Shown here: positions 37,287 to 44,648 of the stretch, piece by piece
How positions within the stretch are numbered: position 1 is the first letter of the stretch
Layout of the letters: every line of letters begins with the position of its first letter
NCBI RefSeq assembly: GCF_007990505.1
Contig: NZ_AP019822.1
Coordinates: forward strand, 1,240,001 to 1,304,000
Length of the DNA stretch: 64,000 nt
Source: Pseudoleptotrichia goodfellowii
GTDB lineage: Bacteria > Fusobacteriota > Fusobacteriia > Fusobacteriales > Leptotrichiaceae
Direction: 5' to 3'
Translations under genes and position numbers: made by a program
Notes under the pieces: generated by a model
The model's database searches: none
The model's input: the letters and a program-made list of their open reading frames with translations, nothing else
What the model was told of the DNA's origin: nothing

Positions 37287-37315
37287 ATAGTACATTATTT
37301 TCTTCAAAATGTCAA
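37287..37315 (-). promoter_or_regulatory. Promoter of the structured RNA / Abi_2 remnant
   Basis: TTGACA (37310-37315) and TACTAT (37287-37292) with a 17-base spacer. The expected transcript begins a few bases before the RNA structure. Confidence 0.65.
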
Positions 37316-37328
37316 TCAAAATTTCAAC

Positions 37329-38552
37329 TTATTTCTCTATATTTTCCAGAACCGCATCGGCACCGTCTTTTATGTCCCACGTCAGATTTTCCAGACCCGA
37401 ATCGTTCAATATTTTATTTGCCCATTTTTTTGCATTTTGATTGTCTTTTTTATCCTCAAAATAAAGTAACATCAGATTATACATCGCTTCGGCATCTTTC
37501 TGATTGGCAGACAGTATATAATATTTTTCAGCTTCTTTCAGATTCTTTTTTTTATAATAATGCAGTGCAACCATATACTGTGCCGATGAATCTCCTTCAT
37601 CAGCTGCAATCTTATACCACTTATATGCTTCTTCAGGCTGTTTTTCGCTCTCATAAATTAATCCCAAAGCGTAGGCTGCTATGGAAAGTTTTCGATTGTA
37701 AGCCTCCTCCAAAACTTTTTTTCCTTTTTCTTTATCACCTACATCATAATAGTAAAATGCACCTAATTCAAAATAGGCTCTTTCTGAATATTTTTCAGCT
37801 TCAATATATTTTTCTTCAGCTTCTTTATATTTTGATTCATCAATAAAATTTTCCGCCTCTCTTGACAAATAAAAATATTTTTCATCTTTTTCACTTCCGG
37901 TCATATAATCTATCCATGTTTTCTGGCTTCTTGTAATACCTATAAGACCTTTTGTCCCCAAAAATCTTCTTTTCCACTCTCTTACTTTCTCTTTATTACC
38001 CTTGAGAAAATTAAGAAAAATAACTTTATACATCGCATCACTGTCATTATTTTCGGCAGCTTCTATATACCATTTTTCAGCTTCTTCGAATTTTTTTTCA
38101 TTTTCATATATTCTTGCCAGTTCATATTGAGCATCCGAATCTCCGTCTTTCGCTGCCAACGTATACCATTTTTTTGCTCCTGCAATATCGTTTTTCTCAT
38201 ATGCCTTATATCCTAAAAAATTTGCAGCATCGACTACTTTATGTATATTATAGGCTTCCTCCATTTTTTTTATTCCCGTTTCTCTGTTTACATTGTAATA
38301 GTACATTACCGCTATTTTATAATATCCGTATTTATTGTAAGCAGTAGCCATTTTATAATATTTTTCAGCTTTTTTAAAATCTCCCTTTTTTTCATATTTT
38401 AAAGCTATTTCGGATAATTTGGAGTATTCCTTATTTTTCTCTTCCTGATCCATAAATGCTGCTCCGCATTGAATAAACATAAGCAAAATGACTAAAATTG
38501 TCATAATTCTTTTTAAAGCTGAATTTTTTCCTTCTTTTTGACTTCTTTTCAT
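37329..38552 (-). CDS. Sel1-repeat lipoprotein
   Basis: A 407-residue protein with a signal peptide and lipobox FIQC (C29). Nearly the whole mature part is Sel1/TPR repeats, for example AGAKKWYTLAAKDGDSDAQY, EEAEKWYIEAAENNDSDAMY and EEAYKWYKIAADEGDSSAQY. Sel1 proteins are scaffolds in envelope or signalling complexes. It shares design with the lipoprotein at 30326-31534. Function unknown. Confidence 0.85.
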   Translation of the reverse strand: MKRSQKEGKNSALKRIMTILVILLMFIQCGAAFMDQEEKNKEYSKLSEIALKYEKKGDFKKAEKYYKMATAYNKYGYYKIAVMYYYNVNRETGIKKMEEAYNIHKVVDAANFLGYKAYEKNDIAGAKKWYTLAAKDGDSDAQYELARIYENEKKFEEAEKWYIEAAENNDSDAMYKVIFLNFLKGNKEKVREWKRRFLGTKGLIGITRSQKTWIDYMTGSEKDEKYFYLSREAENFIDESKYKEAEEKYIEAEKYSERAYFELGAFYYYDVGDKEKGKKVLEEAYNRKLSIAAYALGLIYESEKQPEEAYKWYKIAADEGDSSAQYMVALHYYKKKNLKEAEKYYILSANQKDAEAMYNLMLLYFEDKKDNQNAKKWANKILNDSGLENLTWDIKDGADAVLENIEK

Positions 38553-38680
38553 AGTTTTTTATCTCCACATTTTCTATTTTATCTGTTTTTTTATTTATTT
38601 TCAATTAATTTACTTTTCTACATATATTCCATTAAAATTTCACATTCCTTTTTACTTTTATCTTTAAAAATTTGTTTTAA

Positions 38681-39184
38681 TCATATATAGTAACCTTCTG
38701 TCACTTCCAAATTCAAAGCGAAGCAGTCATTATTATCACGCAAAATTTCTATTTTTAATTCATCATTTTCCTGATTTTTTTCGTATTTTTCCTGTTGCTG
38801 ACTATAACGATCCATTATTTCTTTTTCATTTTGTGAATTACAAAATTTGAGAATAGAAAGTACAACAAAAATAATCGTCCACCATGTGACTCTTTTCTTT
38901 TTCTTTGAATACTCACTTTCTGTATTTCTTTTAAAAAGAAATTTATCATCATTATTCTGATTTTCCGTTTCATTAGAAACTTCTTTATTTTTTTCCGTGT
39001 CGGAACTTTCCGAACTCACAGTATTTTCTTGCGAATTTTCGTCAAATTTTTCCGTTTTGTTATCCTTAATTTCTCTTATCCCGTATTTCTCTTCAAATTT
39101 TTCTCTGCTTTGAAGTATTTTGTCTTTCGGCTCATTATCCTGAATCCTTAATTTTCTTTTCTTTTTTATCGGAAAAGTCGTCAA
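38681..39184 (-). CDS. Charged single-pass membrane protein of unknown function
   Basis: A 167-residue frame starting at TTG 39184. About 95 highly charged, Asn/Glu/Lys-rich residues are followed by one hydrophobic segment (VTWWTIIFVVLSILKF) and a charged tail. Its first 50 bases overlap the 47-aa frame upstream. No ATG and no strong ribosome-binding site support the start, so it may depend on coupling to the upstream frame. No family recognised. Confidence 0.5.
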   Translation of the reverse strand: MTTFPIKKKRKLRIQDNEPKDKILQSREKFEEKYGIREIKDNKTEKFDENSQENTVSSESSDTEKNKEVSNETENQNNDDKFLFKRNTESEYSKKKKRVTWWTIIFVVLSILKFCNSQNEKEIMDRYSQQQEKYEKNQENDELKIEILRDNNDCFALNLEVTEGYYI

Positions 39185-39278
39185 GTTCTTTCATTTTTCT
39201 TCTTTCTTTGTAAAGAGACAACCCTAAAATTCCTACTGCAACCATTGCAACTATTATCCAAATATCATAATCTCCCAT
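39135..39278 (-). CDS. Small 47-aa membrane protein
   Basis: MGDYDIWIIVAMVAVGIL forms one transmembrane helix, followed by a basic tail (YKERRKMKELDDFSDKKEKK). AGGAGAG lies six bases before the ATG, which makes this the best-supported start in the area. It overlaps the 167-aa frame in another register by 50 bases across the run GATAAAAAAGAAAAG. The two may be overlapping genes or one gene broken by a single-base change. Confidence 0.55.
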   Translation of the reverse strand: MGDYDIWIIVAMVAVGILGLSLYKERRKMKELDDFSDKKEKKIKDSG

Positions 39279-39357
39279 AATTGCTCTCCTTTCATACTAT
39301 ATTGTATTTATATAATTTTACCTTTAATTTTAATAATTTTCAAGAAAATATTTTTTA

Positions 39358-39386
39358 TTGTATCAATCCCGAATTTATGATACTAT
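39358..39386 (+). promoter_or_regulatory. Promoter of thrC
   Basis: TTGTAT (39358-39363) and TACTAT (39381-39386) with a 17-base spacer, 38 bp before the ATG. Confidence 0.45.
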
Positions 39387-39423
39387 TTACCATAATAAGT
39401 ACATAACTGAAAGAGGTGTATAA

Positions 39424-40914
39424 ATGAATTACAAAAGTACAAGAGGCGGCGAATTGCAATCATCTACTTTTGCTGCATTACATGGACTTGCAAATAACGG
39501 GGGACTTTACATTCCGGAAAATCTTCCCGATATAAAATTATCTTATGAAGATTTAAAAGATTTATCTTATCAGGAGCTGTCCGAAAAAATTATTAAACTG
39601 TTTTTCACAGAATTTTCCGACGAAGAAATAAATCAGGCTGTAAATAACGCATATAACAGTAATACATTCACGAACGAGGAAATTGTTCCTTTACATAAAT
39701 TAAATGAAAAAATTAGTCTTGGAGAACTGTTTCACGGAAGAACATTGGCTTTTAAAGACTTGGCTCTTTCACTTTTTCCGTATTTACTGCTTTTAAGCAA
39801 AGAAAAACAAAATGAAAAAAAAGATATACTTATTCTTACTGCAACTTCAGGAGATACAGGAAAAGCTGCTTTAGAAGGATTTAAAGATATTGACGGTATA
39901 AATATAGTTGTTTTTTATCCTAAAAACGGTGTCAGTCCTATGCAGGAAGAACAAATGAGAAAGCAAAAAGGAAAAAACGTTGAGATTGTTGCTGTAAACG
40001 GAAACTTTGACGATGCTCAAAGTGCTATAAAAACTATATTTTCATGTGGTGATTTCAAAAAATATGCGAAAGAACACGATATTATGTTTTCCAGTGCAAA
40101 TTCCATAAATATCGGAAGACTGTTTCCTCAAGTTATTTACTATATTTCCACATATGTAAATCTTGTTAAAAACGGAACGCTGAAAGCGGAAGAAGAATTT
40201 AATGTCGTAGTTCCTACAGGAAATTTCGGTAATATATTGGCTGGATATATTGCTAAAAAATTAGGAATCCCTATAAGAAAATTTATTTCCGCTTCAAATA
40301 AAAATAATGTTTTATCCGATTTCTTTCAAACGGGAACTTATGATAAAAACAGGGATTTCTATATGACAAATTCTCCGTCTATGGACATTTTACTTTCTTC
40401 AAACTTTGAAAGATATCTGTATTACAGCACAGGGGAAAATTCCGAAAGAGTAAACGAACTTATAAACTCTCTGATTTCTGACGGAAAATTATCGATTTCT
40501 TCCGAAGAACTTGCAAATATACAAAAAGAATTTTACGGAGATTTTGCCGATGATAAAGCTACAGTTAAAGCTATAAAAGATGTTTACAATGAATATAAAT
40601 ATCTTATGGATCCCCATACTGCAGTTGCTTACGCTGTGTACGAGAAATTGGATAAAGAACTGGACAAAGATATTCACACTGTTATAATGTCCACGGCTCA
40701 TCCATTTAAATTTCCTGTTCCTGTTGCTGAAGCTTTAGGATTAGATAAAGAAAAAGATCCGTATGAAATTTTAGAAGAAGTTTCTTCAATTACAGGTATT
40801 AAAATCCCTGAAAAGCTTGAAGAAGTAAGAAAATCCGAAATAAGATTCTCAAAAGTAATAGATAAATCCGAAATTTCCGATTTTGTAAAAGAATATATAA
40901 AAAACATTAAATAA
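39424..40914 (+). CDS. thrC: Threonine synthase
   Basis: A 496-residue PLP enzyme that converts O-phosphohomoserine to threonine. It is of the longer, E. coli-like type: MNYKSTRGGELQSSTFAALH at the N-terminus, PLP lysine K111 in GRTLAFKDLALS, TSGDTGKAALEGF, and NIGRLFPQVIYY. GAAAGAGGTG precedes the ATG. No other threonine gene is adjacent, so it is probably transcribed alone. Confidence 0.96.
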   Translation: MNYKSTRGGELQSSTFAALHGLANNGGLYIPENLPDIKLSYEDLKDLSYQELSEKIIKLFFTEFSDEEINQAVNNAYNSNTFTNEEIVPLHKLNEKISLGELFHGRTLAFKDLALSLFPYLLLLSKEKQNEKKDILILTATSGDTGKAALEGFKDIDGINIVVFYPKNGVSPMQEEQMRKQKGKNVEIVAVNGNFDDAQSAIKTIFSCGDFKKYAKEHDIMFSSANSINIGRLFPQVIYYISTYVNLVKNGTLKAEEEFNVVVPTGNFGNILAGYIAKKLGIPIRKFISASNKNNVLSDFFQTGTYDKNRDFYMTNSPSMDILLSSNFERYLYYSTGENSERVNELINSLISDGKLSISSEELANIQKEFYGDFADDKATVKAIKDVYNEYKYLMDPHTAVAYAVYEKLDKELDKDIHTVIMSTAHPFKFPVPVAEALGLDKEKDPYEILEEVSSITGIKIPEKLEEVRKSEIRFSKVIDKSEISDFVKEYIKNIK

Positions 40915-40930
40915 AAATTATATTTTTGTA

Positions 40931-40959
40931 TTGACAAAAAGTAGTTTGTAATGTATACT
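40931..40959 (+). promoter_or_regulatory. Promoter of a probable small RNA
   Basis: TTGACA (40931-40936) and TATACT (40954-40959) with a 17-base spacer, just downstream of thrC. Confidence 0.65.
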
Positions 40960-40965
40960 GATTAT

Positions 40966-41054
40966 AGAATATATGCTCGTATAGCAAGCGAGCAGGATAA
41001 TATAAAGAAACGCTGAATGATTATAAAATCCTGTCGATTCGGCAGGATTTTTTT
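40966..41054 (+). ncRNA. Probable ~88-nt small RNA or leader
   Basis: A strong promoter is followed within 90 bases by a hairpin GCTCG...CGAGC and a strong intrinsic terminator AAATCCTG/CAGGATTT with TTTTTTT, with no supportable gene between them. A short TCGG/CCGA alternative pairing spans the terminator tail, which would allow attenuation control of what follows. What follows is only a doubtful 64-aa frame, so an independent small RNA is the simpler reading. I do not recognise the RNA. Confidence 0.5.
41025..41054 (+). terminator. Terminator of the small RNA
   Basis: Near-perfect stem AAATCCTGTCG/CGGCAGGATTT followed by seven T. Confidence 0.8.
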
Positions 41055-41126
41055 ACCGACGAAGCCAAAACATGCGGATTAGATTACAGCAAAGTTGTAT
41101 TAATAATAAATATTAAATATATAGAT

Positions 41127-41321
41127 ATGAGTCGATATACAATAATTAATGGTAAAGAGTATACAAAAATTGTTAAAAAAGAAACTTTTATAAAGAAAAA
41201 ACTGAAAGCATATATAAATTTATATAAAAAAGCATATGAAAATCAAGATATACATAAAAATAAAACTATATGCAGTATGTCCTGTTTGCAGTATTTTCAT
41301 AAAGAATTGAATATACATTAA
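41127..41321 (+). CDS. Doubtful 64-aa lysine-rich reading frame
   Basis: MSRYTIINGKEYTKIVKKET begins a basic frame with no ribosome-binding site and no recognised family. It lies between a terminator upstream and another downstream (41346-41390). It may be a gene remnant left between the small RNA and the insertion sequence. Confidence 0.25.
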   Translation: MSRYTIINGKEYTKIVKKETFIKKKLKAYINLYKKAYENQDIHKNKTICSMSCLQYFHKELNIH

Positions 41322-41345
41322 GTATGCAAAATTGAAGTTATCATC

Positions 41346-41390
41346 AAAAAGAGCTGTCTCAATAAGCCGATTGAGATAGCTTCTTTTATT
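41346..41390 (+). terminator. Terminator before the insertion sequence
   Basis: Stem GAGCTGTCTCAAT/ATTGAGATAGCTTC followed by TTTTATTT. A similar AGCTGTCTC stem occurs at 62462. Confidence 0.65.
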
Positions 41391-41432
41391 TAACTGATAA
41401 TATGGTTTTTTTATACGTGTCATTACTATTAA

Positions 41433-43170
41433 CCTAAATTTCCGAAGAAATAAACATATGAAGTAGAAAAAAGATTAATTTTATTGCTTTTTTCTACATT
41501 TTTTTCTTGACTTTTTCTTTATTTCTATGTATAATTATACATAGGTGATAATCTTATGGCTTCTTTAGTTTTTCTATATAATAAAAAATACAATAAAACT
41601 TATGTTTATGAATCTATTAACTATTGGGATAAATCTGAAAAAAAATCTAAATCTAAAAGAAAATTAATCGGTATTAAGGACCCTCTTACTGGACAAATTG
41701 TACCTACTCCACCCTCAAAAAAAAAGAAATTGGAAGAAAATAAAGCTCAAAATGATAAGCGTAAATTTTATGGTGCTAATCTGCTTTTAAATCTTATTGC
41801 TAAAAAATTGGGACTGACTTCTAATCTTAAAGAATGTTTTCCTGATTTGTACAAAGAAATTTTATCTGTTGCACAATATCTGATATTAGAAAAAGATAGT
41901 CCTATATCAAGATATGAAAAATGGAGTAAAATTCATAAAACATTTAACAGAAGTGAACTAACTTCTCAAAGAATAAGTGAAATGTTTTCAGAAATAAATG
42001 AAAGCGGAAAAAACAATTTCTTTAAATTACAGGCTGAACAGTTGAAAGAAGATGAGTATTGGGCTTATGATACAACAAGCATATCATCTTATTCAAAAGC
42101 TATTAATCAAATGAGATACGGATATAATAAGGAAAATGATACATTAGCACAAATCAATCTTGCAATTTTGTATGGAGAAAAGTCAAGATTGCCTTTTTAC
42201 TATAGAGTTTTACCAGGAAACATTGTTGATGTGTCAACAGTTAGAAGATTAATAAAAGATGTTCAGTATATAGGAGTTAAGAAACCTAAATTAGTGATGG
42301 ATAGAGGATTCTACAGTAAAAACAATATAGATGAACTCATGAATAATAAATTTAAATTTATTGTAGGAACAAAGTCATCATCAAAAATAATAAAAGAAAG
42401 AATAGAAAAAGTAAAAGATATTAAGAAATTTACTAATTATATAGCTGAATATAATATATATGGTAAAAAGAAATACTTATGTGGGACGATACAGACAAGG
42501 AAAATAAGAAGTATCTTTACTTGTATGTGTTTTTTGATGATGAAAAAGCTTTAAAAGAAGATAAAGATTTTACAGAATACCTGATTAAATTAAAAACAGA
42601 TATAGAAAATAATGTAGAAAATGAAAAAAGAGTCGAAGACTATAGGAAATATTTCGATATTAAAGTTGAAAAAGAAAATATAATTGCTGTAGCAAAAGAT
42701 GATATTATAGAAAAACATATGAAAAAATATGGTTATTTCAGTTTGATAAGTAATGAAAATCTTGAAGCAAGAGAAATATTAAGTATATATAGACAAAAAG
42801 ATGTAGCAGAGAAAGCATTTCATAATATAAAAGACCGACTTGATGCAAGAAGATTAAGAGTATCATCAAAACCTACAATGGATGGAAAAATATTTGTAAC
42901 ATTCGTGTCATTAGTAATGCTATCGTATATAAAAAATAAGATGAGTGAAAAAGAATTATATAAGAAATACACAACACAGGAACTTCTTGATGAATTGGAC
43001 TTGATAGAAAGTTATGAAAGAGGTAATGAAAAACTTAAATTGGGAGAAGTAACAAAGAAACAGAAAGAAATATTTAAATATATGGATATTAAATTTCCTG
43101 AAGAATTATTATAGAAAAAGACTAATTCTATGTCCTTTTTTCATATGTATAATTCTTCGGAAATTTAGGT
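41433..43170 (+). mobile_element. IS1634-like insertion sequence (1738 bp)
   Basis: Terminal inverted repeats begin ACCTAAATTTCCGAAGAA at 41433 and, on the other strand, from 43170, and extend with mismatches to CATATGAA. The flanks carry a 4-bp ATTA on both sides (41429-41432 and 43171-43174), a probable target duplication. It encloses one transposase gene split into two frames. The right end is 14 bp from the stop codon of the MFS gene. Confidence 0.85.
41556..43114 (+). pseudogene. IS1634-family transposase, interrupted by a -1 frame change
   Basis: The first frame (41556-42554) carries the N-terminal region and the DDE aspartates in WAYDTTSISSYS and LVMDRGFYSKNN. The second frame (open from ~42470, to 43114) continues with MWDDTDKENKKYLYLYVFFD and holds the catalytic glutamate region, IYRQKDVAEKAFHNIK. 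The frames are joined by a -1 shift around 42466-42480 (GGTAAAAAGAAATAC). No ideal slippery heptamer is present, so a one-base loss in the A-run is more likely than programmed frameshifting, though the latter is possible. GGTGATAAT precedes the start. Confidence 0.8.
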
Positions 43171-43183
43171 ATTAAGCTAGAAG

Positions 43184-44389
43184 TTACTCATACATTCCCT
43201 CTTCCCTTGTAACATCCAATCCCTTTTTAATAAATATCCTGTTAAACATTATTATATACAAAACTGCTCCTATGACTGAAAATAATGACCAGGTATTTGT
43301 CATTCCTATTTTATCTGAAAAAATACCTTGTATGATGAGTAAAATTCCGACTATACAGGAATTTAAAAAATTAAATGTAGAAATTGAAGTGTTTCTGTTA
43401 GCATCATCTTTAATAATATCCGAATGCAGATAGCTTATATTTACTCCTAAAATAATTGTATTGATAATTACATGCAAAATAAAGAAAATAATTCCTGTAT
43501 AGATGCTTTTTTTATCAAAGAAATTCAGAAGTAAAATAATTACAACATCCAATATTATTAATTTCAGTATTTTTTCCTGTTTTATTTTAGTTTTTGACAC
43601 TATATAATTTCCGAATACAAATGCACCGACTATTATAATTTGTATAAAACCTAAAATATTTGTTTTTCTGTAAACTATGCTCCATTGATTTACGGGTCCC
43701 ATATCCATTATAAAAGGAATTGTAAAAAACAGACTTATAAACAGAAATTTTTTATCAATTATTCTGAAATATTGAGTTACTACATTAGTCAAGTTACTAT
43801 TTTTCCTGTTAAAATTTTTATATTCATCATTAAATATAAATACAAAAAATAATAGACAAATTATATATGCAATAACTGATAAATATATCGGATAATTTTT
43901 ATTAATCTTATAAACAATTTGTAACATTAAAAAAGAGAATAATAATGACACAATGCTGCAAAATATATTAGATCTTGAAAATACTTTTTGAATAATCTCC
44001 TGTTTAAAAGAATCTTTTAATTCTATTTTTAAGCTGTTTACTATCCAACTCGATAAACAGCCTGAGTTGGCAGCAGTTGACACACCAAAAATTGCAGCAC
44101 ATATAAGTAATGTCGGAACATTCGTTCTAACTATCAATAGCCCTAATCCGCAAATACTTAAAACATTTGATAAAATCATAGTTATCTTTGTTCCGTATTT
44201 ATCTGTAAATATGCCGAAAGGAATTTCAAATATCCCGGATACAATCCATAATATAGAAATACTTACTCCAATTACCGAAAGATTTAATCCGTTATCCATA
44301 TAAAATAAATAAGACACCGGATTAAATAGTGATGTTGCTGTAAACAGTAATATTTGAGATATGTAATAAATAATAACTTTATTTTTCAT
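43184..44389 (-). CDS. MFS transporter of unknown substrate
   Basis: A major facilitator protein with about twelve segments; the loop GIFTDKYGTKITMILSN is the MFS hallmark. Two starts are possible. TTG at 44416 lies within the loop of a hairpin and has no close ribosome-binding site. ATG at 44389 (MKNKVIIYYISQILLF) is 43 bases from AAGGAGGT on the linear sequence, but a perfect 12-bp stem between them reduces the effective distance to 10 bases. I prefer the ATG (401 aa). The insertion sequence lies directly behind its stop codon. Confidence 0.8.
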   Translation of the reverse strand: MKNKVIIYYISQILLFTATSLFNPVSYLFYMDNGLNLSVIGVSISILWIVSGIFEIPFGIFTDKYGTKITMILSNVLSICGLGLLIVRTNVPTLLICAAIFGVSTAANSGCLSSWIVNSLKIELKDSFKQEIIQKVFSRSNIFCSIVSLLFSFLMLQIVYKINKNYPIYLSVIAYIICLLFFVFIFNDEYKNFNRKNSNLTNVVTQYFRIIDKKFLFISLFFTIPFIMDMGPVNQWSIVYRKTNILGFIQIIIVGAFVFGNYIVSKTKIKQEKILKLIILDVVIILLLNFFDKKSIYTGIIFFILHVIINTIILGVNISYLHSDIIKDDANRNTSISTFNFLNSCIVGILLIIQGIFSDKIGMTNTWSLFSVIGAVLYIIMFNRIFIKKGLDVTREEGMYE

Positions 44390-44396
44390 ATTTTTC

Positions 44397-44447
44397 AATA
44401 AATTACGAGATTTCAACTAAAAATTCGTAATTTATTGATACCTCCTT
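44397..44447 (-). promoter_or_regulatory. Shine-Dalgarno-bridging hairpin of the MFS gene
   Basis: AAGGAGGT at 44440-44447 is followed by ATC, then AATAAATTACGA (44425-44436), a 16-base loop, and TCGTAATTTATT (44397-44408), then GAAAAAT and ATG (44389). If the stem forms, the spacing between ribosome-binding site and ATG is 10 bases. Confidence 0.6.
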
Positions 44448-44540
44448 ATAATTCAATTTTTCTGATAATCTTACATTTAATTTCCGATTTTTAAAATCAA
44501 TATCTTGAAGTTCAGGAACTATCTTTCTAATTATACATCT

Positions 44541-44571
44541 ATTATATGCCATATTATTATTTATTTGTCAA
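44541..44571 (-). promoter_or_regulatory. Promoter of the MFS gene
   Basis: TTGACA (44566-44571) and TATAAT (44541-44546) with a 19-base spacer; this gives a leader of ~145 bases. Confidence 0.5.
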
Positions 44572-44588
44572 GCTATACTAATATACAA

Positions 44589-44636
44589 AATAAAAACGAT
44601 AACTCACAGAAATCTCTTTCCGGTTATCGTTTTATT
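44589..44636 (-). terminator. Terminator of nox
   Basis: Stem AAAACGATAAC/GTTATCGTTTT with T-rich sequence on both sides; probably bidirectional. Confidence 0.7.
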
Positions 44637-44648
44637 TTAATATTTTAA

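Noticed and set aside
39150-39170. Programmed frameshift joining the 47-aa and 167-aa frames
   Set aside because: A +1 shift would be needed; the A-run would favour -1, and no stimulator is visible.
42466-42480. Programmed -1 frameshift signal in the IS transposase
   Set aside because: The local GGTAAAAAGAAATAC lacks the A AAA AAG heptamer in the right register, and no clear downstream stem was seen; mutation is simpler, though not excluded.
44396-44549. 49-aa frame (MAYNRCIIRKIV...) upstream of the MFS gene on the minus strand
   Set aside because: Its ATG lies before the -10 box (44541-44546) that starts the transcript, so it would not be translated from it.
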